A stretch of DNA of 64,000 bases from Snodgrassella communis (GTDB lineage Bacteria > Pseudomonadota > Gammaproteobacteria > Burkholderiales > Neisseriaceae): the NCBI RefSeq assembly GCF_914768045.1, contig NZ_CAJZCD010000003.1:62001-126000 (forward strand), given 5' to 3'. The translations under genes were made by a program, and so were the position numbers. The notes under the pieces are model-generated. The model had not been told where the DNA came from, ran no database searches, and saw only the letters and a list, made by a program, of their open reading frames with translations. Shown piece after piece: positions 17,941-27,827 of the stretch. The stretch's first letter is position 1. Every line of letters starts with the position of its first letter.

Positions 17941-18249
17941 TCAATTTAATCTGCATACACCATCCTCATTAGTGTTTCCACACAGGACAGCATAACCACC
18001 ATCAAAGCAACTCTCCCCAGCATACCAATCCAGCGATACCATTAGTCTGGAACATGCAGATTATTAGCAATACCCCAACTGCCTATCTGGCTGGCACTGA
18101 TGCACAGAATCATCCATTTTGAAATCGTCAAACTGGTCAGATTCAAACCTGTGCAGCCTTGTGTGAACTAAAGAGCCATAAAAAAGAAGCCATAAATTGC
18201 AACAATTCTGCACCAAGTAGAATCTAACGCAAATCAATGCTGAAAGCAT
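17941..18249 (-). pseudogene. Possible decayed small Cys-rich protein gene
   Basis: On the minus strand two pieces in different frames read like protein: one ends MDDSVHQCQPDRQLGYC then a stop, and the next reads SLDWYAGESCFDGGYAVL followed by CGNTNEDGVCRLN and a TGA at 17941. The second part has a regular Cys/Gly spacing. I could not find a start or a family, and the frames do not join. It may be a frameshifted remnant or chance. Confidence 0.25.
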
Positions 18250-18473
18250 CCATCAATATCTACAATATTCCCAACAAGAAATAGCCTGTTTACAGGAATA
18301 AAGCTACAGAATAACTAATGCTGATATCGGATATATACCAATATCAGCATTAAATTTTTTTAAAATAAACAGCCCGTACAGCCTAATAGCAAAATACTGA
18401 AGCGATTTCTAAGACTTACCACCCCATACTGGCTATTTCAATATTTTAAATCAACACTTTTGTTAACCAACAC

Positions 18474-18504
18474 AAAAGCCGGATATCTTTGATATCCGGC
18501 TTTT
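18474..18504 (-). terminator. Intrinsic terminator of groES-groEL
   Basis: AAAAGCCGGATATC and GATATCCGGCTTTT form a perfect 14-bp stem with a 3-nt loop, about 30 nt downstream of the groEL stop. Confidence 0.92.
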
Positions 18505-18534
18505 GCCTAACTAAGCTGAGTGCTTAAAGCAACA

Positions 18535-20190
<1,656 letters not shown>

Positions 20191-20243
20191 CTAATCTTAA
20201 ATAATCAATTACGCAATAAAATTTTAATATCTGAATAAATAAT

Positions 20244-20531
20244 TTATTCAACAATACCGAAAATATCTTCTTCGCGCATTACCAGCAATTCCTCGCCATC
20301 TACCTTAACGGTCTGGCCACTGTATTTGCCAAAAATCACTTTATCGCCAACTTTAACATCCAATTTCTGACGGTCACCATTTTTTAGTAACTTACCATTA
20401 CCTACCGCCAGTACTTCCCCCATATCTGGTTTTTCAGCAGCGGAACCCGGCAGCACAATACCAGAAGCAGTTTTTTCTTCAGCTTCCAAACGTTTTACGA
20501 CAACGCGGTCATTCAAAGGACGAATAGTCAT
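20244..20531 (-). CDS. groS: 10-kDa co-chaperonin GroES
   Basis: A 95-residue lid of the GroEL chamber. It starts [28 protein letters not shown], with the mobile-loop region [18 protein letters not shown] and the roof hairpin [16 protein letters not shown] in place. It is the first gene of the groESL operon. Confidence 0.99.
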   Translation of the reverse strand: MTIRPLNDRVVVKRLEAEEKTASGIVLPGSAAEKPDMGEVLAVGNGKLLKNGDRQKLDVKVGDKVIFGKYSGQTVKVDGEELLVMREEDIFGIVE

Positions 20532-21325
20532 ATAATCTTCTCCACATCTTTAGTGCTTGCAGCACTGCAAAGTTGGTTAATACAAACCCGCATCAATTGC
20601 GGGGCGTAAAATTCAAGTCGCTAAATAAGGTAAGGTTAGCTGCTCACAATTCAAGAGTAACTGGAATAATTTTTTTCCCATTTCTTACAAACGCTTAGCT
20701 AAATTCACAGATTAGCTTGTTATTACAGCTACATAGCATCATCAGCAATCCGGATATATTTACATCCGCAAAATCAGTCTGACCAGATATCACATACATC
20801 CCCAGAACAATACTTCTATTTTGCAGATAAACAGGATATAGATTTCCAGACAAACCTAATGTCAACTTAGATTTAACTGCTAGATCGGCCTGCCTAATGA
20901 TTAATTAGGTAATTTATTAACAAATAAGCAATCATTCAGCACATCAGAAAGCTTACTGCAACTGCATACTGAAGCCTTATCCATCAACAAAGTATCTCAG
21001 CAACTAAAGACAAAAGAGAAAAATATTGACACTTATCTGTCAAAGAAACACATACTCAAACCAGAAAAACCTTGTCTATCAGGTTATCAGTTTTTTTAAA
21101 TAACTTACTAAATCCTATGGCATTAGCGATAAGAACATCAATGCAAAACAAATATTTTAGCCTTAGAAACAGCAATAACTAAGCATGACCACTGTATGTT
21201 ATGAATTAAACAGATATCTGGTTAATTTATAATGCATTCTGTATTAATTTCACTAGCTACGGCTGCATCTACACGTATGAAATGATGCAGCCATCTGACT
21301 TCAAAGCAGAAGTGCTATGGTGATT
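20532..21325. other. groES upstream spacer with small inverted repeat
   Basis: About 790 nt without a supportable gene. A perfect 6-bp inverted repeat (AGTGCT-TGC-AGCACT, 20552-20566) lies just before groES; it is not the CIRCE consensus (TTAGCACTC-N9-GAGTGCTAA). On the minus strand CTTGAAT (20611-20617) and CCCCGC (20599-20604) resemble heat-shock sigma-32 elements but are too closely spaced, so I cannot name the promoter with confidence. Confidence 0.4.
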
Positions 21326-21970
21326 TCAGCTGGCATTTTTCACATCCGGATAAACCCAGAGTTTCTGTTCATGCACTTCGGCCAGAAAAACCTCATCCAG
21401 TTTTTGTCCCAAACGTTTCAGTTCTTTTTCCAGCCATTCCTCATCATGCCCCACTGCTTCCAGACTGGGATAATTAATCACCCCGTTTTCAATTACCACT
21501 ACAGCCATAGCCGGATCGCCTTTTTTGACCACTGTCATCTGACCATTGTATTCAAACCAGACATCACTGAGTACTTCCAGACTAGGATAGCCGCGCTGAT
21601 GCAATAACATAATGAAATCGCGGATCGACAATTTGGCTTTGCGAAAATTCTGTGATTGTACGATGCCATTTTTCATCAAGCGTATTGAGGTACCATCGAC
21701 AAAATCTTTAGCAATATTGCGCTTGAATGTAGCATAACGCACAAGTAATAGCAGTCCTGCCCAGAAAATGGATGCACTCATCAGTAATGTTATGCTGATG
21801 GAAGGATTATATAAAGGGCCGCCGATAATCGCCCCCAGAACCACATTACCTACTTGATCGATGGCAGAAATCGGTGCCAGAGATCCTTTACCGGATAAAT
21901 TGATGTACACCAGCAATATGCAAAACGCTACCAACATTTTAAAGATAATATTGATGTAAATGGGATTCAT
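21326..21970 (-). CDS. DUF421 (YetF-like) membrane protein
   Basis: A 214-residue protein with two or three N-terminal membrane helices (INIIFKMLVAFCILLVYI; SASIFWAGLLLLVRY) and a cytoplasmic DUF421 domain (GTSIRLMKNGIVQSQNFRKAKLSIRDF, then LEVLSDVWFEYNGQMTV). I start at MNPIYINI, which has AAGGAAGC 4 nt upstream, rather than at the earlier in-frame ATG. Family members such as YetF affect spore or envelope properties in Bacillus, but a molecular role is not settled. It appears monocistronic. Confidence 0.82.
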   Translation of the reverse strand: MNPIYINIIFKMLVAFCILLVYINLSGKGSLAPISAIDQVGNVVLGAIIGGPLYNPSISITLLMSASIFWAGLLLLVRYATFKRNIAKDFVDGTSIRLMKNGIVQSQNFRKAKLSIRDFIMLLHQRGYPSLEVLSDVWFEYNGQMTVVKKGDPAMAVVVIENGVINYPSLEAVGHDEEWLEKELKRLGQKLDEVFLAEVHEQKLWVYPDVKNAS

Positions 21971-22186
21971 AATAGCTTCCTTTGTCTGCACAACAGATGT
22001 TTTATCTAGTCATGATTTGCATGGATTGTTTTTTTACAATCGTAGCGTTTTGCCAGATATTGTGTTGATACTGTATCTGTTATATCTGAAACAGACTATG
22101 GTAGCCACCTGTTTTTTATTAATTATTTACATTAATTTTCTCATATGCTTTTTCACAAAGCTAGTTATTATAAATTCGTGTTTAAA

Positions 22187-22238
22187 AGCCCTATATTCGG
22201 TCTCTTAACTATTTTATTAAGAGACCGAATATAGGGCT
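22187..22238. repeat. 22-bp perfect inverted repeat (very long hairpin)
   Basis: AGCCCTATATTCGGTCTCTT plus AA (22187-22208) is exactly mirrored at 22217-22238 around an 8-nt loop. It lies between the DUF421 gene and prfH, both on the minus strand, so it is about 70 nt downstream of prfH. It may be the terminator of the prfH operon, but the stem is unusually long and is followed by only short T-runs. Confidence 0.8.
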
Positions 22239-22306
22239 AATATATCGGCTATTTGCTTGCTATATCTGGCAGGCAACCATGAATACATCTGGTTGCCTGT
22301 AGACGA

Positions 22307-22915
22307 CTATAAAGGTTTGAAATCAAGTTGGGTAAATATTCGCACCGGATTACCGCGCGCTATCTGGTGATGGTGCTTATGTTGTGCAGCTTTATGTTTT
22401 GCCTGTAACTGCTGCGCCCGCTGTGCCAGCTTATGCTGTAGGAGCAGAACAGCGAGTTTTTTGTTGGCATGCTGGCTGCGCTCAGTTTGCACTTTAACGC
22501 TGATACCGCTAGCCACATGGGTGGCTCTGACTGCTGATTCGGTTTTGTTAATGTGCTGACCACCAGCTCCAGATGCGCGCATGGTCTCGAAGATAATTTC
22601 ATCAGACTGCTGCTGAATAGTTGGGCTAAAACAGCTTGCTCCGATAAACCAGTTTTTGCGCTTGTGCTGCGGTCGATAAGGGCTGGGGCAAATCCATTGA
22701 ATGGTGCCCTGCCAGCTATCAGCCAATGCCTTGGCCTGTGCACCCTCCAAGGTAAGCAGTACTGAATGCAGTCCATGTTTAGCTGGCTCCTGCTCCACAA
22801 TTTCAACTTTCACCTGCATTTGTTTAGCCTCATATTGTAAGCGTGCCAACGCTTTTACCACTGCCAGACAGCATTCAGCCGGTCCATAAGCGGCAGATAA
22901 TTGTAAGAGTTGCAT
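22307..22915 (-). CDS. prfH: Peptide chain release factor homologue PrfH
   Basis: A 202-residue class-I release-factor relative lacking the codon-recognition domains of RF1/RF2. The catalytic loop [17 protein letters not shown] (about residues 113-129) carries the GGQ motif needed for peptidyl-tRNA hydrolysis. The C-terminus is basic with many His/Gln residues. It overlaps the rtcB stop by 1 nt (TAATG), so both are made together. Work on RtcB2-PrfH pairs shows PrfH rescuing ribosomes whose decoding centre has been cut, so that RtcB can reseal 16S rRNA; the same role is inferred here from gene pairing. Confidence 0.92.
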   Translation of the reverse strand: MQLLQLSAAYGPAECCLAVVKALARLQYEAKQMQVKVEIVEQEPAKHGLHSVLLTLEGAQAKALADSWQGTIQWICPSPYRPQHKRKNWFIGASCFSPTIQQQSDEIIFETMRASGAGGQHINKTESAVRATHVASGISVKVQTERSQHANKKLAVLLLQHKLAQRAQQLQAKHKAAQHKHHHQIARGNPVRIFTQLDFKPL

Positions 22916-24051
22916 TATTTTTTCTCCGTTTGAACTTTATAGGTGATTACCGGTTTGAAGCGGGCTATTGGTCGGATTAAATCTGCCTGCACCATGGCGG
23001 TAATGACACTATCAATTGATTTATATGCCTGTGGTGCTTCTTCGTACAGGAGTTCACGATTGCAGCAAACTACGCGGCTGCCATGCATGGTACGAGTGAG
23101 TTGTTCGGCGGTATAGTGCGCTGCCAGTCTGCCTTTGCAGGCTGAGCGCTGCCATTTGCGACCGGCACCATGTGCCAGTGAATACAGGGCGGATGCTGTA
23201 TCCAGTGGCTGCACCAGATAGCTGAAGTCACCGCGTGAACCCGGAATAATCACCAGTCCTTTCGTGGCTGCTGCGGCACCTTTGCGATGCAGCCAGCCAC
23301 TTTCACCGTTAATGGTGACTGGCTCAATAAAGTTGTGGCTGATATCTACCAGTTTCTGTCCCTGTGCGCGCAGGTTGGCCAGTATGCGCCGGCCAATCAG
23401 CTCACGGTTTTGTTGTGCATAATCCAGAGCCTGATTGTGTTGCATCAGGTAAGTGCTGCCAGCAGCGCTATCGGCAACTAAACCTTGATGGCCATACTGG
23501 CGAATGTGTTTATCCAGAATCACACCGCCCAGACCACGCGAACCGCTATGCACCATCAGTTGCAGATGCCGCCGATTTAGGCCGATTTGTCGGGCAGTTT
23601 CCGGCGCATAAATGGTTTCCAGCATTTGCAGTTCGGCAAAGTGATTGCCGCCGCCAATGGTACCGGAAGCATACGTGTGTTCCGCAAGTGGCTGAATATC
23701 CGGCCACAGGCTGATGCATTCTGCTTCAGACAGGGGCTGGTCGATATTGCCCAGACGTTTAATCAGTTTGGCCTGATTCATGGCATGGATTTTTACTGTG
23801 GTTTGCCATAATGACATGCCGCAGCCGATATCTCCGCCAATGAGTGCCGGATAAAGATATTGTGTAGTAAAAAAAGCTGCACCTACCGGATAACCACGAC
23901 CGGGGTGTAAATCCGGCATACCGGCTACCAATTTAATATTGGGAAGTGTTGCTGTTGTTTGTAGCTGCTGGATGGCCTCGCCCTCTAACCAGAGTTCTGG
24001 TGTTGCTATCAGGGTGATGTTGTCCGCCAGCGGCTGAATAGAATTGCCCAT
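22915..24051 (-). CDS. rtcB: RNA 3'-phosphate/5'-OH ligase RtcB (RtcB2-type)
   Basis: A 378-residue GTP/Mn-dependent RNA ligase. Metal and guanylate motifs are visible: [27 protein letters not shown] (Cys and Asp metal ligands), [26 protein letters not shown] and the guanylylated-His motif [11 protein letters not shown] in the last quarter. I start at ATG 24051 (MGNSIQPL); a TTG five codons upstream also fits. The length, shorter than housekeeping RtcB of about 400-480 residues, and the overlap with prfH place it in the RtcB2 group that heals ribotoxin-cleaved ribosomes. No archease or RtcR is nearby. Confidence 0.92.
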   Translation of the reverse strand: MGNSIQPLADNITLIATPELWLEGEAIQQLQTTATLPNIKLVAGMPDLHPGRGYPVGAAFFTTQYLYPALIGGDIGCGMSLWQTTVKIHAMNQAKLIKRLGNIDQPLSEAECISLWPDIQPLAEHTYASGTIGGGNHFAELQMLETIYAPETARQIGLNRRHLQLMVHSGSRGLGGVILDKHIRQYGHQGLVADSAAGSTYLMQHNQALDYAQQNRELIGRRILANLRAQGQKLVDISHNFIEPVTINGESGWLHRKGAAAATKGLVIIPGSRGDFSYLVQPLDTASALYSLAHGAGRKWQRSACKGRLAAHYTAEQLTRTMHGSRVVCCNRELLYEEAPQAYKSIDSVITAMVQADLIRPIARFKPVITYKVQTEKK

Positions 24052-24393
24052 TCTGATCCATTCCAATTATTTTTATTTGGTAATAAGCAAGCAATAGCCA
24101 GCCATGTTCATCGGGGCTGAACAGGATTAGCGTGCTGAAGAATAAATTGGCAGGCCGAAGCCAAGGATCAGGAGGTGATTAGCCCTGGATTGACCTGCAA
24201 GGGATAGGTAGTACAAGCATAATTATTCCTTTCCATTGCAATGTTGATGATTTGATAGAGTGGCGTACTGTAAATTATGTTCTACGGATAGTCAAAAATA
24301 ATCAGCCATTTTTATTCTGATAGGCTGAGTATGTTTAATATTGTGTGGCTATTTCACTACTGTTTGGCTATTTCGGGCACTTTTGTTATGGGT
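24052..24393 (-). promoter_or_regulatory. Leader of rtcB-prfH with anti-Shine-Dalgarno mimic
   Basis: A 340-nt gene-free region upstream of rtcB. Read as the rtcB transcript it contains AUCACCUCCU (complement of 24170-24179), identical to the core of the 16S rRNA 3' end, and is more GC-rich than neighbouring spacers (around 24110-24215). The segment could form local hairpins, for example GCAGGTC with GACCTGC-like partners. No known riboswitch is recognised. Regulation by damaged ribosomes is an inference. Confidence 0.35.
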
Positions 24394-24849
24394 TTATTTT
24401 AAGTTTAAAAAATAATAAACAAATTGATTATCAATTTGATATCCCGCCTGTTCATATAGGGCTCTTGCCTTGTGATTGTCACTGGCGGTGCATAATGAAA
24501 TGCCACTGTAGCCACCATCATGGGCAAATTTTTTCACGTATTGCATGAGCTGGGTGGCGATGCCCTTTTGCCGATGGTTTACAGGGATATACAAGTCGTT
24601 GAGGATTATAGTGGACGATATTGATAATGAAGAAAAGGAAAAATATAACTGTACAAATCCGCAGGCTTGTTGCTGATGATAGGCAATGAAGATGGCTGAA
24701 TCCTGCTTCTCCAGTCTTTCCTGAATGAATTTTCTGCTTTCTGTTTGATTATCAGCCAGACCGTAGAACTGGCGATAGCTAGCAAACAGTAAAGCAGCAG
24801 CATCGAGCTGCTCTGATGTTGCCCGAACAATAGAAATTTGATCAACCAT
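24394..24849 (-). CDS. GNAT family N-acetyltransferase
   Basis: A 151-residue acetyl-CoA-dependent acetyltransferase. The acetyl-CoA-binding motif A is VNHRQKGIATQLM (about residues 88-101), preceded by the beta-strand ILNDLYIPV and followed by LCTASDNHKARALYEQAGYQ, the usual motif B. The substrate is unknown. It follows the macro-domain gene by 26 nt on the same strand and precedes the rtcB leader, so it may be part of the same accessory block. Confidence 0.85.
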   Translation of the reverse strand: MVDQISIVRATSEQLDAAALLFASYRQFYGLADNQTESRKFIQERLEKQDSAIFIAYHQQQACGFVQLYFSFSSLSISSTIILNDLYIPVNHRQKGIATQLMQYVKKFAHDGGYSGISLCTASDNHKARALYEQAGYQIDNQFVYYFLNLK

Positions 24850-24875
24850 TTAATAATTTCTTGTGCAGTTATTGA

Positions 24876-25343
24876 TTAAGTGGGCATATATTTAACAATA
24901 ATAACCCGTGCGTTGGTTTCAATCGGTAACAATGTTTCCTGCATAAGCTCAAGTGCCTGCTCCGGACTGAAACCGCCTGAACCGGCGCCAATCAGTGGGA
25001 AAGCAACAGACGCATAGTTCTGGGTATTAACAATGTTCATGGCGGAAATAACTGATGTTCGGATTGAATAAGCGCTGGCGCGCCAGAACATGTTGATGCC
25101 GGCCACATGAATGATGGCCTGATAAGGTAATTTACCGGCACTGGTAACGACTGCGGAACCTAATTTGATCGCCCCTGCTCTGCCTAGCTGGCGAAAAGGT
25201 GCGTAGCCGGCTTTTCGCTTGATGGCACCAGATACCCCCTGTGGCAATAGTAACCACCATGGAATAATATTCCGGTTCCATGCATTGACAATAACTTCGA
25301 CAGGTTGTTCCAGTAAATCTCCACTGATAATTTCAGGCTGCAT
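24876..25343 (-). CDS. Macro-domain protein (ADP-ribose binding)
   Basis: A 155-residue stand-alone macro domain. Signature parts are GDLLEQPVEVIVNAWNRN (residues 8-25, the VNAAN-like adenine/ribose loop, here VNAWN), GVSGAIKRKAG (about 36-46), GSAVVTSAGKLPYQAIIHVAG and FPLIGAGSGGFSPEQ (about 113-127, phosphate loop). Such domains bind or hydrolyse ADP-ribose derivatives, including O-acetyl-ADP-ribose and protein or nucleic-acid ADP-ribosylation. It heads a minus-strand run macro, GNAT, rtcB, prfH, which suggests nucleic-acid damage reversal. That link is inference. Confidence 0.88.
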   Translation of the reverse strand: MQPEIISGDLLEQPVEVIVNAWNRNIIPWWLLLPQGVSGAIKRKAGYAPFRQLGRAGAIKLGSAVVTSAGKLPYQAIIHVAGINMFWRASAYSIRTSVISAMNIVNTQNYASVAFPLIGAGSGGFSPEQALELMQETLLPIETNARVIIVKYMPT

Positions 25344-25523
25344 AATAAGTTTTTCTCGCAGAATTTCTGTTTATTTTATTGCCCGCCTGAGTATGTGCTG
25401 CGTCTGTTTATTGCCTGTAACACCTCTTGAAGACTAGTAGATGCATATTAAGCTTATCAGGGTGGCACGCTTATGTTTACAATAACTGATTGCAATGATG
25501 AACACAAGAAGAGGAAATCATTT

Positions 25524-26144
25524 ATGGCACAATTTTTTGCTATCCACCCTACTGATCCGCAGGAACGCCTGATTACTCAGGCAGCGGATATTATTCGTCA
25601 TGGCGGTGTAATTGTTTATCCAACTGACTCCTGTTATGCACTGGGCTGCCAGCTAGGTAACAAAGAGGCAATGGAACGGATTCTGCGTTTACGTGGTATT
25701 GATCAGAAACATCATCTTACATTGATGTGCCATGATCTAAGCCAGCTGGGTGTTTATGCCAGAGTGGATAATAGCCAGTTTCGTTTACTCAAAGCCACAA
25801 CGCCGGGCAGTTATACTTTTATTTTACAGGCAACTAAAGAAGTACCTGCCCGTACGCTTCATCCCAAACGCAAAACCATTGGTTTACGTGTACCGGATAA
25901 TCGGATTGCGCTGGCGTTATTACAGAATCTGGGTGAGCCAATGTTATCGTGTACACTGATGCTGCCACACGAAAGTGAACCTTTAACTGATCCGTATGAG
26001 ATACGTGATCAACTGGAACATACGGTTGATCTGGTGATAGATGGCGGCTGGTGTGGTACGGAGCCGACAACGGTAATTGATATGACTGAAGGCATTACAC
26101 TGGTGCGTGCAGGCAAAGGTGATACAGCTGTATTTGGTTTGTAA
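25524..26144 (+). CDS. yciO: YciO/Sua5-family putative RNA-binding protein
   Basis: A 206-residue YrdC/Sua5/YciO-family protein. I take the ATG at 25524 (AGAGGAAATC upstream). The fold signature is visible: GGVIVYPTDSCYALGCQLGN (about residue 25), RILRLRGIDQKHHLTLMC, PGSYTFILQATKEVPARTLHPKRKTIGLRVPD, and the C-terminal STVID-like PTTVIDMT. The family includes threonylcarbamoyl-AMP synthase; the KxR and 206-residue YciO form resembles the accessory paralogue rather than TsaC. It is 65 nt before the membrane-protein gene on the same strand. Confidence 0.85.
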   Translation: MAQFFAIHPTDPQERLITQAADIIRHGGVIVYPTDSCYALGCQLGNKEAMERILRLRGIDQKHHLTLMCHDLSQLGVYARVDNSQFRLLKATTPGSYTFILQATKEVPARTLHPKRKTIGLRVPDNRIALALLQNLGEPMLSCTLMLPHESEPLTDPYEIRDQLEHTVDLVIDGGWCGTEPTTVIDMTEGITLVRAGKGDTAVFGL

Positions 26145-26209
26145 AGGACAAACTGGTACTATATCGTGCCTAGTGTGATGGTTTTTATTTATGTTTTAAG
26201 GATTGTACC

Positions 26210-26860
26210 TTGGAGAAATTTGATCTGGCTTTTCTATTGTTGGCCATTTTGCCAATTTTACTGGCCATTACTCTTTCAGAAGCGGCCTGTGGCTATATGG
26301 CACGTTATTGTGGAGACCGTACGGCTGAAACGATGGGCAGGCTTAGCCTGAATCCGGCTAAGTACATTGACATCGTTGGAACAATTATTGTCCCGGCCTT
26401 TACGCTGATTGTTTTGCAGGGTTATTTTATGGTTGGCTGGGCCAAGCCGGTACCGATTGATCCGCGTAATTTCACTAATCTGCGCAAGGGTGAGCGTCTG
26501 GTGGCCATTGCCAGCCCGCTGGCCAATCTGCTGATGTGTCTAGGCTGGACGATTGTGGTGATTATCAGTCGCTGGGTACCGGAGTATTTTCAGGAACCAA
26601 TGATGCTGATGGGAATAATGGGTATGCGGTTTAATGCCGTGTTCTGCTTTTTCAGTCTGCTGCCGATTCCGCCGCAGCCGGGCGCCCGCTTTGTTGACAG
26701 CTTTCTGTCGCCTCGTGCTTCGATGCAGTACCGCAAGCTTGAACCGTATGGCACATGGATTATTATATTTATGATTATCAGTGGCGTACTGTCTTTTATA
26801 CTACGGCCATTTGTCAATTTGGTTATGTCAATGATGGCAATCTTAATTGATCTGTTCTGA
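26210..26860 (+). CDS. Site-2-protease-family membrane protein lacking the zinc site
   Basis: A 216-residue polytopic protein with the scaffold of peptidase M50 (site-2 protease, bacterial compact group): GRLSLNPAKYIDIVGTIIVP, WAKPVPIDPRNF and LLPIPP are all family landmarks. The metal ligands are gone, however: the HExxH position reads S23-E-A-A-C27, and the usual NLLPIPPLDG reads SLLPIPPQPG (149-158), so the third ligand Asp is replaced by Pro157. The frame is intact with about five membrane helices, so it is not a pseudogene. It starts at TTG after AAGGA. A non-proteolytic scaffold or chaperone role is inferred. Confidence 0.8.
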   Translation: MEKFDLAFLLLAILPILLAITLSEAACGYMARYCGDRTAETMGRLSLNPAKYIDIVGTIIVPAFTLIVLQGYFMVGWAKPVPIDPRNFTNLRKGERLVAIASPLANLLMCLGWTIVVIISRWVPEYFQEPMMLMGIMGMRFNAVFCFFSLLPIPPQPGARFVDSFLSPRASMQYRKLEPYGTWIIIFMIISGVLSFILRPFVNLVMSMMAILIDLF

Positions 26861-26966
26861 GTATTTTTAATGCCGCAATAAGTGATGACAACTTGTATCA
26901 GGCCGCAGACTTTGTTTCTGTGGCCTGATGTTTTTATATTGAATGAAAAATTTTAGATGCGGCAAA

Positions 26967-27809
26967 TCAGGGATGGATATTGCTTTGTCCCAGAGTCACT
27001 CTATCCAGACCGGCTAAATCAGGTAAGGTGTGAATCTGGCTGAAACCATGTTGCGCCAGCATATCACGCACGGCTTCTCCCTGATCGAACCCATGCTCCA
27101 GTAACAGCCAGCCTGCCGGACGCAGAAAGGCTGCGGCACCAGCAATAATAGTTGCCAGTGCACTCAGACCGTTGTGATTATCTGTTAGTGCGTGCTGCGG
27201 CTCAAAGCGTAAATCCCCCTGCTGCAAATGCTGGTCGTGTGCAGCAATATACGGAGGATTGGATACAATCACATCTACACTATGCAGTGCCGGCTGTGGC
27301 TGTGCCTGATACCATGATCCTTGCCCGAAACGCACATTCGCCTGTAAGGCCGTAGCATTGCTACATGCAATAGCCAGTGCCTCGCTACTGATGTCTGCTG
27401 CCCATACTTGCGCATCAGGGCGCTCACAGGCAACGGTTACTGCGATGACACCACTGCCCGTACCTAAATCCCACAGAGTGCCCTGTTCAGGCAAATGTGC
27501 CAACGCAGCCTCTACCAGATGTTCCGTTTCCGGGCGAGGAATCAGTACTGCTGTAGAAACCTGAAAACGCCGGCTGTAAAATTCGCGCCAGCCAAGCAGA
27601 TAGGCTAATGGTTCACCTGCCAGCCGTCGCTGTGCCAACTGACTCAGGCTGGCCTGTTCGCTAGTACTCAGCGGTTGCTGGCCATGGGCAATAATGTAGG
27701 CATAATTGATATCCAGTACCTGAGCAAGCAGCATACGCGCTTCCAGCCGTGGCAAGCCACAGTTGCGTAACCAGCCGTCAATGGTTATGGGTAAATCAGC
27801 ATTCATCAT
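26967..27809 (-). CDS. prmC: Release factor glutamine methyltransferase
   Basis: A 280-residue HemK/PrmC enzyme that methylates the Gln of the GGQ motif of RF1 and RF2. The SAM motif is LWDLGTGSGVIAVTVA and the catalytic motif is VSNPPYIAAHD. The helical N-terminal domain contains ARMLLAQVLD and LAYLLGWREFYSRRF. It lies 18 nt after mgtE on the minus strand. Confidence 0.96.
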   Translation of the reverse strand: MMNADLPITIDGWLRNCGLPRLEARMLLAQVLDINYAYIIAHGQQPLSTSEQASLSQLAQRRLAGEPLAYLLGWREFYSRRFQVSTAVLIPRPETEHLVEAALAHLPEQGTLWDLGTGSGVIAVTVACERPDAQVWAADISSEALAIACSNATALQANVRFGQGSWYQAQPQPALHSVDVIVSNPPYIAAHDQHLQQGDLRFEPQHALTDNHNGLSALATIIAGAAAFLRPAGWLLLEHGFDQGEAVRDMLAQHGFSQIHTLPDLAGLDRVTLGQSNIHP

Positions 27810-27827
27810 TTACTTATCAGAACTGGT

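Noticed and set aside
20552-20566. Inverted repeat before groES considered as a CIRCE (HrcA) operator
   Set aside because: Sequence AGTGCT-TGC-AGCACT does not match TTAGCACTC-N9-GAGTGCTAA in bases or spacing.
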